Source: Acheta domesticus (Eukaryota > Arthropoda > Insecta > Orthoptera > Gryllidae). From it: a DNA stretch of 64,000 nucleotides. Under the pieces are notes generated by a model. That model was not told the DNA's origin. It searched no databases and was given only the letters and a program-made list of their open reading frames with translations. Position 1 is the first letter of the stretch; every line of letters starts with the position of its first letter. Of this stretch, positions 34,327 through 45,345 are shown in pieces. The translations under genes and the position numbers were made by a program. The stretch covers positions 261,782,925-261,846,924 of the forward strand of contig JAHLJT010000631.1 of NCBI GenBank assembly GCA_031308135.1. The letters are read 5' to 3'.

Positions 34327-35690
34327 ATTCTATGAAATGATTTGATGGAATTTGATTTGCTTGTGATTTAATTCCAGTGCTTGTGAGACTTTTAATTGTA
34401 AATTACGTAACACAAATTTCTAGTATTTTCAATACCCCCACCCCCTTGTAACGCACTTCCTTATCTCTATATAACGCAGCCAAACGCTGCCTCAGACCCC
34501 CCTCCCTTTCATCCTTTAGAGTTACGTAATTTGTGGATGACCCATAAGTTAGAAGTCATGCTTAATTTTAAAAACATGTTTTCTGTAGATAAGTGAAGAC
34601 ACCACCATTAAAAGTGAATCCTGAACCATATATTTGGATAATGTAGTGCACATTCTTGATAAAATACAAATTTGAATTCGTGACTAGTATTTAAGATTGC
34701 GGATAGTCTCCACCTTCACGTGCTTTAGACAAATTTCCCGTCTCAAATTAGTCATGGTTATTTAGCTTAAAATATCTAAAAATAATAAAATACTTAATAA
34801 ATATTTATTTTGATTAACAAATTCAATAGTTCAAAACAGCAATTGTTGAGGTTTTCTTTGTATTGAACGAAAGACATTTGAATGAAAATCATTTGTCAGC
34901 TCAAACACGTAGTTATGAAACCTACGATAATATTTTGAGAATATTACAAAGCAAAGGAGAAAATCCATTAGTGTGTAATGATTAAAGGATGTGACCTTTT
35001 TACATTGAAAGGTGTACCGTTGTACGGTGTAGTTAAAATAGTTTTTGACAATAAATGTAGGATATTCATGATATTCAGGATATTCAGGGGCGGGTACGTA
35101 AAATTTGAGGGGATGGGGCATCAAAATACTATATTAATGTTTACAGTCTAAATATTATTAACCGAATTAATTTTATCGTTATATTGTGTTATACTGAATT
35201 TACCTTTAGTAAAAATGAAATAAGAATAACAATAATTGATAATATGGAGGGACCTGTCCCAATGTCTCCCAGCTGGAGACGCCCGTAAAGATAATAACTA
35301 AGATCAAAAGGCAATGTATTCATATGACTTCGTATGTATTTGTACTTTCTGGAAAAATCAAATGTATATACTCAGTTACTTTCTAGGCATGTCAGTTCCA
35401 ATTATTGACTCGTGGCACGTATCAACGTTTCCATGGATTGATTTTTAGTGTAATGTGTCATTTCAAAAATAAAATGTATTATTGGAAAATTTTATTTTAT
35501 TGGAAAATATTATTTTTTAATGATCTTGGAAAATATGAATTATGAACTTGAGTCTTTGTGGTATAGTCGTGTGAAATAGTGCTGAAAAGATAAAATGAAA
35601 TTACTGTTGTACGAGAGGAGTGGTGACGCAACAGGTAGAACCATAGAGCAAGGAAGATACACTCTCCTTTCTCTATGGTAGAACGTATCT
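34327..35690. other. AT-rich sequence, nothing recognised
   Basis: AT-rich DNA. Small GATATTCA repeats occur near 35064-35090. ORFs on the minus strand (up to 127 codons) show no motif. Confidence 0.5.
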
Positions 35691-35694
35691 TCTT

Positions 35695-36340
35695 TCGACA
35701 TTTCGTCGAGAGCAACGACGTGCCGGAAGTTAACAGGCTGAAGAGAATCGGGCAAGGAGAACGAGGCAAAGCAAAGAGAAGCGCCCGATCCAAGAGCTCC
35801 ACAGGTCAGTGGCTTAGAGCGGTGGTGCTGGGGTGTGGCGGAGGGGACGAGGGGATACAGAAGGGCGTTTGCGTTGGCCTGAAATCGCTCGCCCGGCGCC
35901 GCCACCGCCGCCACCATCACCACCCCACCGCCACCGCACCATCGCCGCCCCCACCGTTGCTACCGCCGCCACTGCCGTCACCACCGACACCCCCGCCACA
36001 CCCACCAGCACCCCCACCCCACCACCCCCACCACCGCTACCATCCCCACCACCGCCACCGCCGCTACCGCCACCGCCACCACCGACACCGCCGCTACCGC
36101 CACCGCCACCCCCCCCACCGTCACCACCTTCACCACCCCCACTGTTACCACCCCCACCATCACCATCACCACCCCCACCGCCACCACCGCCGCCGCCACC
36201 GCCGCCGCCGCCGCCGCCGCCACCGCCACCGCCACCACCACCAACACCACCGCCACCGCCGCCCGCCGCCGCCGCCGCCGCCGCCGCCATCCCCGCCACC
36301 ATCACTGCCGCCGCCGCTGTCGCCACCGCCGTTCAAAAGG
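35695..36340. repeat. CCACCG/CCGCCA triplet-rich tract (35.89-36.33 kb) in a GC island
   Basis: From about 35895 to 36325 the top strand is almost purely C, A and G in CCACCG, CCGCCA, CCCCCA and CCGCCG hexamers, with a GCCGCC run at 36266-36290. Every third-base register stays open, giving poly-P, poly-H/R, poly-A and poly-G ORFs (up to 236 codons) on both strands. I read these as artefacts of a decayed trinucleotide repeat, not a protein. Confidence 0.9.
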
Positions 36341-36344
36341 CTGC

Positions 36345-38355
36345 GAGCCCTCGCTCGGGAGCATTTTTAATTACATTCGCCACTACACCTAGCGTCAGAG
36401 CAGCCCAAACCATAGGCCGCAGAGGACAGACAGCGCATGTGGGCCATTGGGTGGAACTCCTCGTCACAATGCCCTTGGTGCAGACGACAGGAGCATCCAG
36501 GCATGTGCTTCGTTATTGCACTCTAGAACAGTTGACTTCATGAAATCTCAATGTAGAAACTTCAGTCATATGATGACAATATACAAGTAATATTTAACAA
36601 CATTATAATTTATGAACATTATATTCAAGAGGACGGACACTTATCCAACCACTGAAATATGGCGATTATTAAAAAACGTCATTCTAAACTTCGAATAAGA
36701 GATGACCGAATTGAAAATTTGTTAAATAGTAAAAATGACATATAAGCCAAAGTTCCTCCCAAGACAAAGTGCTTTCCGAAACATTTTTTCTCTGATAAGA
36801 AAAAAACAACACTTTTTTACTTAGAACCTATCCATTGATAAATAAATATTTTCGTTCCTTGTCAACGTTAAAATATGTCTTCAGAAACGTATACACAACA
36901 TAAGCTGCCTTAAAAATACCTTTTCAGCGCATTCACAAGAGTAAAGTCTGGATTCATACGTTGGTCAAAGAGCTTTCTATGAATACTTCATTAAATGTGT
37001 TACAAACAACATTATTGTATGGTGGGGCTGGGTTTGACACAAACAATATTTCGTTTTACGAAAAATGAAGCTCTTTTCTAATTCCAAGGGAAAACATGAT
37101 GGTTAACTGCGTGCTGCACACAGCATGTGAAATAACGTAATTATTTCGCAATCCATTTTGTGATTGGCATATCATATTTTATCAAGCGTGTCTTTATCCC
37201 AAACAAAGATTTTGTTGCTAAATTATATTGAAATTTCAATTGCTATTTCTTCAAACTGAACAGTTGTTTTTATTTAATAAGTTGAGGTAGTATTGTGGTC
37301 TTAACTAATTAATATATCAAACAACTACATAATTACAGAAACATGAATAAAGAAGCTTTTGAATCTGTATTTATCCATCCAAATTGTTCTGTGTTCAAAG
37401 GAATTGATATTGGATTATGACTATGGAAGTAGACAAAACTAAGGTAATTATCCACCGAAGAATTCGGGAAAATTGTTAATACAATAGTTACAATAGATAT
37501 TTATATACCTAGAACGTTATAATAATTTGTAGTAAATTGTGAATTTATTTGATTTGTATAAGATTTAAAAGAACACAACTTTCGTGACATGTTGAGGGCA
37601 TATCATCTGGCGACAAACTTGAAAATTAAAAAATGATAGTATACGCGAATTGTTTAGGACACTTGTTTGAAGTTACTAAGTCGTCATGACGCGGAGAGAT
37701 GTTGCCGTGATGCTCGAAAGAAGGCATCTCGTGACCAAGCAGCATAGGTGGAACAAGTGCTTCAGATTTGTAGAAAATGTTTCACACCTTCAGTGAGTTC
37801 ACAACGTCTCCCCATGCCAAATGACTTATTAATTTGACTTATAAAATATTCTTGAACTATTCATGGATCCAGTCATTTTTAAGGTTTTAATTTTTTCATT
37901 TCTCCCCTGATGAAATGGCCACAGCAGGCCTTGAAACACTGTATTCTTTGACAGCGTACGCTTTAAAAATAAAATCATAATACAAGCTCTGAAGCTATAT
38001 ACTGTCTTGAATTCATAGGGGAAAAATCTCAATAGTTTAATGCCCTAAAATCGACAATGACCTTGGTTGATACCAGTATTATGCTGTTGAGATGATGTCA
38101 AAATTATGTAAAAATTTCAATTGCAAATGCAAACAAACAATATCCACGTATCTACCGCTAGTATAATTATATTAAAATGTATAGAAGTACGGTTAACAAA
38201 TACCAGAGGATATGGAATGCCCTATCTTGACAATGTTAATTGGTTGAGTAAAATTCTTAGAATATATTGAAGTTCGACATATACAATTTTTACAGAAAAA
38301 CTATATATGACTCGTAATAAAACTAGAATTGCTAATTTGAAAAAAGTTAAAATGG
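36345..38355. other. AT-rich sequence, nothing recognised
   Basis: AT-rich except for a GC-balanced patch at 36.38-36.52 kb. A tail-like phrase, CCTGATGAAATGGCCACAGC at 37907, recalls 3' ends of Penelope-like elements but is too short to call. Confidence 0.5.
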
Positions 38356-38358
38356 ATT

Positions 38359-38542
38359 AAAGTGTCTATTGATTATAGACAGTCAAAATTGGAGTATAGG
38401 ACAGCGGTAATTGAAGAATTATTAAAGTAAGATTAAAGTATCTATTGATTAGAGACAGTAAATTTCCAGCAAAATGTTTAATTAATTAAACTTAATTAAA
38501 CGTTTTGCTGGAAATTGACTGTCTATCATCAGTAGATACTTT
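38359..38542. repeat. Inverted repeat with an extra upstream copy of one arm
   Basis: The left arm from 38435 (AAAGTATCTATTGATTAGAG..., TTTCCAGCAAAATGTTTAAT) pairs with the right arm ending at 38542 (AAACGTTTTGCTGGAAATTG, CAGTAGATACTTT). The arms are about 50 bp with few mismatches and a near-zero loop. A third, direct copy of the outer half of the left arm (AAAGTGTCTATTGATTATAG then ACAGTCAAAATTGG) sits at 38359-38392. This looks like a MITE-type or foldback structure. No flanking target-site duplication is obvious. Confidence 0.75.
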
Positions 38543-39210
38543 ACGACGGTTATAAATATAACATAAATATTTTCTCCAAATGTGATTTTTTACGTTTTCC
38601 AGTAAATAATGTTCTACAAAATGAAAAATTCTAAAGAAATCAGAAAAATGAATTTCAGTAAATGCAGAAAACCTTTATTAACAACTTCTGAAATTTCAGA
38701 TTCCTATTGCAAATGTAAGCTGAAAAAAGATACATTTAGTTTTAAAAATACCAACTTTCGGGAAATCGGGTCTAAAGATGCAACCCTCAAAACACGCCAG
38801 CTCGGTTACTTGCCTCATCAGAATAATTATTTTCCAATAACTTCCTTTTGACGCATTTTAATGTTGATTAGCATGACAAGATTATTTATTTGCTCTACTA
38901 ATTTTTTTCAGTATTTCTACAAAGCACTATGTGACAGTATCTAACTATTGGAGCGACCCAGCAAGACCAATGAGAATACCACTTCACATACATAATACAA
39001 TAAAATAGTTGTAAGAGTGCTATCAAATAATTCGAACCCCATTTTAAACAGAAAATTATGGACATTTATGAAAATACGACAAAAAACTATTTTTTCACTG
39101 CAAAATCACTCCACATCCCCTTACGACAACATAAAATAATTACTCGAAAGGAACACAAAAATAAATCCCTCGTTTTATATGATTGCGTGTTAAGGCAAAT
39201 GTTTGTTTAT
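38543..39210. other. AT-rich sequence, nothing recognised
   Basis: AT-rich. An 80-codon ORF at 38609 is Lys/Ser-rich and shows no motif. Confidence 0.45.
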
Positions 39211-39214
39211 CCTA

Positions 39215-39545
39215 CAATACCAGCGCACAAACGTGTCGGCGGAAAGATTAACATCGCACGCGCATTTCGCAACGATGTCAAACTTTGCCTCTCTAATCCA
39301 CGAGCGGAATTATTACATCATGTCAAAGCGGCGATGCAATACGTGGAAGGGGTTTCCCCTCGGAGCTTCTCCAGCGAGAAAGCAATCGCGCGCAGGGGCT
39401 TACTGATTATCGCGGCAGGTGCAGGTGACCCGGCGCCGCGGCGGACGGGAGCGCTGCTATCGCGGGCGGCTCACGGCGCAGATAAAGTTAATCCGCGCGG
39501 CGCCACCGCCGCCTAATAAACCCGCGCGCCCCGCCCGCACTTGAG
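39215..39545. other. CpG island with GATA and homeodomain-type motifs
   Basis: CpG-dense DNA including GGTGCAGGTGACCCGGC (E-box CAGGTG), GCGCAGATAAAGTTAATCCG and CCGCCTAATAAACCCGCGCG. An ORF of 152 codons runs from AT-rich DNA into it, without motif. The 37-bp minisatellite starts directly after it. Confidence 0.5.
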
Positions 39546-39550
39546 CTCCT

Positions 39551-40417
39551 CCAGGGGGAGATGCTCCGTTAGGTCTTAAATTCAGATTCACCGGGAGATG
39601 CTCTGTTAGGTCTTAAATTCAGATTCACCGGGAGATGCTCTATTAGGTTTTAAATTCAGATTCACCGGGAAATGCTCTATTAGGTCTTAAATTCAGATTC
39701 ACCGGGAGATGCTCTATTAGGTCTTAAATTCAGATTCACCGGGAGATGCTCTATTAGGTCTTAAATTCACATTCACCGGGAGATGCTCTATTAGATCTTA
39801 AATTCAGATTCACCGGGAGATGCTCTATTAGATCTTAAATTCAAATTCACCGGGAGATGCACCATTAATTCTTAAATTCAGATTCACCGGGAGATGTACC
39901 ATTAATTCTTAAATTCAGATTCACCGGGAGATGCTCTATTAGATCTAAAAATTCAGATTCACCTGGAGATGCTCTATTAGGTCTTAAATTCAGATTCACC
40001 GGGAAATGCTCTATTAGGTCTTAAATTCAGATTCACCTGGAGATGCTCTATTAGATCTTAAATTCAGATTCACCGGGAGATGCTCTATTAGATCTTAAAT
40101 TCAGATTCACCGAGAGAGGCTCTATTAGGTCATAAATTCAGATTCCCGGGAGATGCTCTATTAGATCTTAAATTGAGATTCACCGGGAGATGCTCTGTTA
40201 GGTCTTAAATTCAGATTCACCGGGAGATGCTCTATTAGGTTTTAAATTCAGATTCACCGGGAAAAGCTCTATTAGGTCTTAAATTCAGATTCACCGGGAG
40301 ATGCACCATTAATTCTTAAATTTAGATTCACCTGGGAGATGCTCCATTAAGTCTTAAAATCAGATTCATCGGGAAATGCTCCATTCGGTCTTCAAAATTC
40401 AAATTCACCGGGAGATG
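39551..40417. repeat. 37-bp minisatellite, about 23 units
   Basis: The unit reads CGGGAGATGCTCTATTAGGT then CTTAAATTCAGATTCAC. Units vary at few places: TAGGTC, TAGATC or TTAATT after the CTATTA/CCATTA, and GAGATG versus GAAATG. Variants are partly shared between adjacent units, as expected from unequal exchange. The last unit stops inside GGGAGATG at the first base of the SINE that follows. Confidence 0.97.
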
Positions 40418-40922
40418 TGGCTCAGGGCATCCACTGATGTCACTGCAGTGCCTCTGCCCTAGATTCGAGTCATGACGTTGGTGGCAGGAGTTTCGTAACT
40501 GGCTGGACAGCTAGGTCCAATTCAGCCCCTACCTGGAGAATACTACCGGCTGGCTGATCTAACTGGTAGTTTTCAGTGGTTTCTCTGATGAATGATGGAC
40601 CAGTATCCTACCAAACCGGCACGGACCGATATTTCCTTCCTCTTACTTGGTCTGTCTTTACCTCTTACTTTCACACACACTTGCATGCATTATACTACCA
40701 CAGAAACTGGGAGACCGGTCGGGAACGTACAGCTTGTGCCGGCTGGTGAGAGATTCATGGTTGAAGGAAACCTCCCGCAGCCGACGGTAAGTCGGCGTCG
40801 GATGTCTCCAACCAGTGGAGAATGTTTACCGCCGCCTCCCGCGCTTAAAACAAGCTTTACACTTACGGGACTAATGACCTTAGTAGTTGAAGCGCCCGTA
40901 ATCCCTAATCAACCAACCATTA
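40418..40922 (+). mobile_element. SINE family A, copy 6 (full-length-like)
   Basis: The head begins TGGCTCAGGGCATCCACTG (A-box-like); the B-box site is degraded (AGATTCGAGTCATG). The body has CTACCTGGAGAATACTACCG, ATATTTCCTTCCTCTTAC, GGGAGACCGGTCGGGAACG, CCTCCCGCAGCCGACGG and ACCGCCGCCTCCCGCGC. The tail is CTTACGGGACTAATGACC then TTAGTAGTTGAAGCGCCCG, ending AATCAACCAACC. The sequence after it, ACCATTAATTCACATTCC, resembles the continuation of a minisatellite unit (CACCATTAATTCTTAAATTC). Confidence 0.88.
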
Positions 40923-41099
40923 ATTCACATTCCATTGAGTTACAACTCAGTGATGTTACTCTATCGGGTAACATCAGTTTTATAATTAATTATTTTTGTA
41001 TTTGCTTATGATTTAGTGCCAAAATTCAACAAAAGTTCTTGTAGAATATGAATAAATCAGAATTTAAATTAAAAAATGGGGAAGGTGATGGTGGCTATC

Positions 41100-41300
41100 T
41101 GCACGGCCGAAAGGAGGGGATGGCATTTTCAACGTAACCACAAATATCCATTTCAAACTAAGAAGGTTTCGATTTCTTTTAAATCAATCGGCGAATATCA
41201 ATTTTGGAGAAAATAGGCCGAACGGTTTAGGCGCTAGCGTTGACCACAGGCCAGCAGGCGGACAGACCGAGAGGCGGACATTTTTCCGGCAATCAGGGTT
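41100..41300. repeat. Unclassified dispersed repeat (partner at 2.65 kb)
   Basis: Contains GAACGGTTTAGGCGCTAGCG, then TTGACCACAGGCC and a GGCGGACAGACCGAGAGGCG run, related to 2700-2760. The GGACAGAC run suggests decay of a short tandem stretch. Family unknown. Confidence 0.4.
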
Positions 41301-41520
41301 TCGGCGGATTTTGGCTAAACAATTTTCTGTCATCTATATTAAATAATATACACTTCCCACTTAAAGTCAGTAATTCTTAAGTAATTAATAAGTCAGTAAT
41401 TAATAAGTAATTCTTAGGCAATTTAGTATTCCCTGGGTTCCCCACGGGTCCAAGACGTTCCTTTTTTGCATTTACTACCAGCAATCCTAAATTTCTCCAA
41501 CATAATTTACAGATTCTGAG

Positions 41521-41800
41521 TAGAGCTTAATACAGCTTCTGAGAGCAATTAACAAGATAGCAGATCGCCTCTAGATGTGATCCCCAACGACTTGAGGGCA
41601 CTAACTGATCTTGGCATAGCCGTAGAGGTCCAACCACCACTGGCAGGATTCTGATGTTGGGCACTCCATGAAGTTGGGCTGCCAGGGGAATGACTGTTTG
41701 GTATTTTACGACCTTTTCATCTTCAGCTTTTAGAAGGCTAGACCCATCCTCGTGGCGGACAGTCGCATCGACCATGAGGAACCTTTCCCGGCTTTTTTGC
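41521..41800 (-). pseudogene. LINE polymerase C-terminal fragment (R2-like type)
   Basis: Minus-strand REFRLMVDATVRHEDGSSLL, then KVVKYQTVIPLAAQLHGVPN and IRILPVVVGPLRLCQ. This matches the VVDVTVR.E...L..A...K..KY..L...........V.P.VVG.RG pattern at the C-terminus of R2-like and related non-LTR polymerases. A +1 shift near 41545 would restore an ILLIALRSCIKL-like end, which fits the family's (S)L.AL+S.I ending. It is therefore frameshifted and 5'-truncated. Confidence 0.75.
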
Positions 41801-41819
41801 TTTGCACTACGGAATATTT

Positions 41820-42925
41820 GCTAAAATGATATGTTTATACCAGTATTATAATTCTATTATTGGGTTTTTATTGTGAGAGAAACGTATCCACGCTGCATAA
41901 TTACTTATTGAATGCTGTATTAACTCAAAATACTGAATAAAGAAATGAAAGTTTGAAAGATCTCCCTTTCCGATTGAAAGGAGATAAACATGGAACGAGA
42001 TCATCAAGTTCTCCAGTGCGTCGTTTCTCTGCAGTTATTTGTCAATACTGTGTATTTTGTCCAATATTTACATACGTATACGTAAATACTCCGTGTTTAT
42101 TTGTAGCATGGTGTAATTCATTAGTGGAAAAAAGGGATTTTCTAATCGATTGCGATCTTGGGGAGTGAATTTAAAAAAAAATAGTGAGTTCGCCTGGTAC
42201 ATCTAACGTAAGTATATAGTATGGACAATTCCAATTGTTTGTTTTTTCGTTCATTTTCTTTACTTCAAGTGGGTGAATTACTGATTCCATATTCTGGCAT
42301 AATTACACATTTGCATTGTTATATAGTTTCATGAGTTAATATCGTAACCGGTAACATACCATACTATTTACCAAAAGTACTATAGTAATTACATACTATG
42401 GTGAATCTTATTACAATACAAGATCGGAGAATTATCAAAAGACGCCGTTAATAAGGATTATATGGTTAATGGAGTAGTCTAAAAATATTTTAAGTAAGAT
42501 TATCGTTCAACGATTCTTAGACTTTGAACAAATTGTAAAAGATAAATTAGTTTCACTTTATTGCATGTGACAATTTCTGGAAAAATATCAGAATGATGAT
42601 CATAGTAGTGGACCATGAGTGTTAGAACACGTGTCTTATCTGTCTTTGTCTGTATGTCTCTCTCTCGACTTACAATGAGCTTATTTTCATTTCGTTTTCT
42701 TTGACTTTACATAAATTGGATACAATTTAAAGCACGAGACAGAAAAAATAAATTTTGCAAACTTGTGAAAAAATGAGAAAGTACGGAAATATTAATGAAT
42801 TATTCATTTCCCCAATGGAAATGCACTACATGATTTTACACATTACTTGCAGTGCGAGTAACGTTTGTGTCGGGTGGAGGGGAATTTGCACAATCAGTTT
42901 CCCGAGCGTAGTGGAATTCGTGAAA
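41820..42925. other. AT-rich sequence, nothing recognised
   Basis: AT-rich DNA. No motifs. Confidence 0.5.
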
Positions 42926-42929
42926 TATT

Positions 42930-44040
42930 GCACGAGGAGCTACAGGTGCGCCCCACTCTCGCGCAGAGAGATGCCAAACGAACCCGCGCGTTCACGCTTC
43001 AGCTCGTTCACAAATCCAACTGCGGGCGCAAACGTAAACAGTTGTGGAGTTGAAAGAGCCGCTCTCTTGGCCGTCGCGGGGCAGGGAGGGGCAGGGCGGG
43101 ATGGGGCGGCGCGGGGTTGGGGGAGGGGCGGAGAGGGGCTGGGTGGAGAAAAACTGGAAGGAGTGGGTTGAGGGGCAGGGAAGCGGGAGAGAAGGGAGCA
43201 GGGAAGGAGCGCGTGGGGAGATGCGGAGAGGGGCGGAACGTGGAAAGGAAAGGGGTAGCGGGGAGCGGGGCGGAGCGGAGCAGGTCAGACAAGGCGGGGA
43301 GTAGTGGCGCAGAGCGGGGTTGAGCGAAGCGTGGGGAGCGGGGGTGCGAAGCGGGGTGGGGCGGGGCGGGGGGGGGAGTTAGACGGGGAGGAGCGGATCG
43401 AGGCGGATCGCAGGCGAAAGGGTGGGAGTGGGAAGAAGGGGAGCGAAGTGAGTGGGCGGGGAAGGGCGGAGCGGGGCATGGTGTAACGGGGACGAAGCGC
43501 GGTCAGGCGGAGCGGGGAAGCGTAGGGAGGGGGCGAAATGGACCGGACCGGGATGGGGTGAGGTGAAGAGGAACGGGTAGGAGTGGAACTGAGAGGACAG
43601 TGGAAGGGCGGGGAAGCGCGGGGAAGGGCGGAGCGGGGCATGGTCCATCAGGGACGAAGCGCGGTAAGGCGGAGCGAGGCGAAGGGAAGGAGCAGATGGG
43701 GCGAGGCGGAGAGGAACGGGTAGGAGTGGATGTGAGAGGAGCACAGTGGGAGGAACGGGAGGGCGGGGAGGAGTGGAACGGGGCGGAGCGGGCCGCAGGC
43801 AGGCGGCCGGAGGGGGCAGAGCGGAGCGGAGCGGGGTGGAGCGGGGCGTGGTCTAATCGGGCGGGGCGGGGCGTGGCGCGTGGCGCGGGTGCGTGGGTGA
43901 CCAGAGGTCGGACGCGTCGCCGCCGCGGGCGCGAGCTGCCCGCGACAAGCAATTTGTGAGCGGCGCCCTCTGCAAGTCGCTTTCCGCAACTTCGCGCCGC
44001 CCGCTTTGGGGGATCGTTCGTTCGCGTGTCCGAAACATGG
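42930..44040. other. 1.1-kb GC island with an 0.8-kb purine-rich core
   Basis: From about 43075 to 43880 the top strand is almost pure G, A and C in GGGGCGGAGCGGGG-type blocks: GCGGAGCG, GGGAAGCG and GGAGTGG recur. Some longer phrases repeat (GAACGGGTAGGAGTGGA at 43571 and 43716; AGGGCGGAGCGGGGCATGGT at 43464 and 43624), so segments of about 155-160 bp are duplicated. The flanks are CpG-rich with GGCGCCCTCTGCAAG near 43958. Overlapping ORFs on all frames are compositional. Strong G-skew makes stable G-quadruplexes or R-loops possible. Confidence 0.75.
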
Positions 44041-44099
44041 AACGAATTAGCGGTGTATACCTGCGTCAATGTTACCAGACACTCACGGTGCAATTGACT

Positions 44100-44640
44100 T
44101 GTTCTTCTGACGTTCAAATTAAATCAACAGTAACAACCAAGCGAACGGCCAAGTGATTCCATCAAAATTACTTAAACCTACCAGAATAATTGATCTCGTT
44201 ATTTTAAGAATTTTGTAAAGGAACGAAAACCATTTAGGAGAAGCGTGATATCAAAAAGCAAAAAGTTTTGAAACACTTGGCCAATTCCAATTTTAGGGCA
44301 ATCCTTATTTGTGTTTCTACTCCATTACACGTATAGACGTAGATTTAATTGAAATATAATAGGATGCCAGTATTTTTTGTTCTGCCTTAATATTTTATTC
44401 GGGATATAATTAATAATTATTAAATTCGTATTTGTAATTTTCTCAAAATTCTGAAAGAAAATGCACAGAATCGAGCATCATGAATAAATTAACTATGATA
44501 GATTATAACTATGATGTTAAAATATTGCCTCGTGTATTTTATATTTACAAGTGAATAACCTAGTGACACCTACTACACGTTCCCTACTCAAAATAGCAAA
44601 TGGCAAATTTTAATTAAACTCAGCTAACCTTTTTCCGCGA
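44100..44640. other. AT-rich sequence, nothing recognised
   Basis: AT-rich spacer between two GC-rich blocks. No motif recognised. Confidence 0.45.
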
Positions 44641-44965
44641 CGCGAGAGGGTTAGGAAAAACAGCAAAATAGGCGATTGAAGAAGCCCAGACCCAGAGAGG
44701 CTCCCGAATGCAAAATTTTAATATCGGAGAAATCACGTCTCATTCGCGCGCAAAACACGCATTGTGCGGCCCGCTCAGGCACCGCCCTCAGGGGGGACTG
44801 AGGGAGGGCTGGCGGGCGTGCGTGTCATTAGCGCCTTGCCCCATCGATCGAGGCTTTGCCCCGCGCGTCGCGGCGCCGCCGGCGGCGGATGTGTACTGCG
44901 GCCGCCTCCGCGGCGAACCGCTGCTCCTCGCCGATGGCGCGAATTAACGAGTTGGGGGGGGGGGT
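44640..44965. other. CpG island, ends in poly-G next to SINE-B
   Basis: CpG-dense, with GTGTCATTAGCGCCTTG, CATCGATCGAGG and GGCGCCGCCGGCGGCGG. Ends GAATTAACGAGTTG followed by an 11-base G run at 44954-44964. SINE-B begins just after. Confidence 0.5.
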
Positions 44966-44969
44966 TGTG

Positions 44970-45345
44970 GAGTAGTCGGATTCGGAGAGCGGATTCGATG
45001 GTGTGACGGTTAGCGTGCCGGACCGTCATAACCAAGTTCGCGGGTTCAAACCCGATCGAAGCCGTGGATTTTTAAGGAAAAAAAAAATCCTTCGTACGCC
45101 TTCCGCGGAGGGGAAGTAAAGCCGGCTGGCCCATGTTAGTAGATTTACTTGCATGTAAAAGATCCTCAAGCCTAAATGACGCCTCTGAGCTAAATTCAAA
45201 TCGCCTGTTTCGTCGCCCGAGATAATACCTTCTTTCTCCGCTAGGTGAAAGGAGCGTAGCGAAATTTGCGTGGTCAGACGGAAGAGCGGGCCTGATGGCC
45301 CGAGTCTCGCCACGTAAAATAAGGCATTAACTATAACTAACTATA
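44970..45345 (+). mobile_element. SINE family B, copy 2 (intact-looking)
   Basis: Head: TGTGACGGTTAGCGTGCCGG (A-box region) and CGCGGGTTCAAACCCGATCG (B box). The body and tail are the same as the copy at 19994: GAGGGGAAGTAAAGCCGGCT, CAAATCGCCTGTTTCGTCGC and CTCGCCACGTAAAATAAGGC, ending in a TAAC-type tail (ATTAACTATAACTAACTATA). High identity over about 330 bp and a clean tail suggest a younger insertion than family A copies. No protein encoded. Confidence 0.9.

Noticed and set aside
35675..36543. Poly-H/R/P ORFs of up to 236 codons
   Set aside because: Triplet-repeat artefact; all registers and both strands are open.
37829..38032. Penelope-like element tail (also 49.8 kb)
   Set aside because: Only a short phrase resembles such tails; no reverse transcriptase or GIY-YIG sequence is nearby.
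39058..39516. 152-codon ORF near the GC island
   Set aside because: Crosses from AT-rich to CpG-rich DNA with an abrupt change in composition and no motif.
39551..40417. CRISPR-like array
   Set aside because: The 37-bp units are contiguous with no unique spacers; it is a minisatellite in a eukaryotic context.
42755..44117. ORFs of 80-204 codons across the purine-rich island
   Set aside because: Same reason: low stop density in G/A/C-only sequence.
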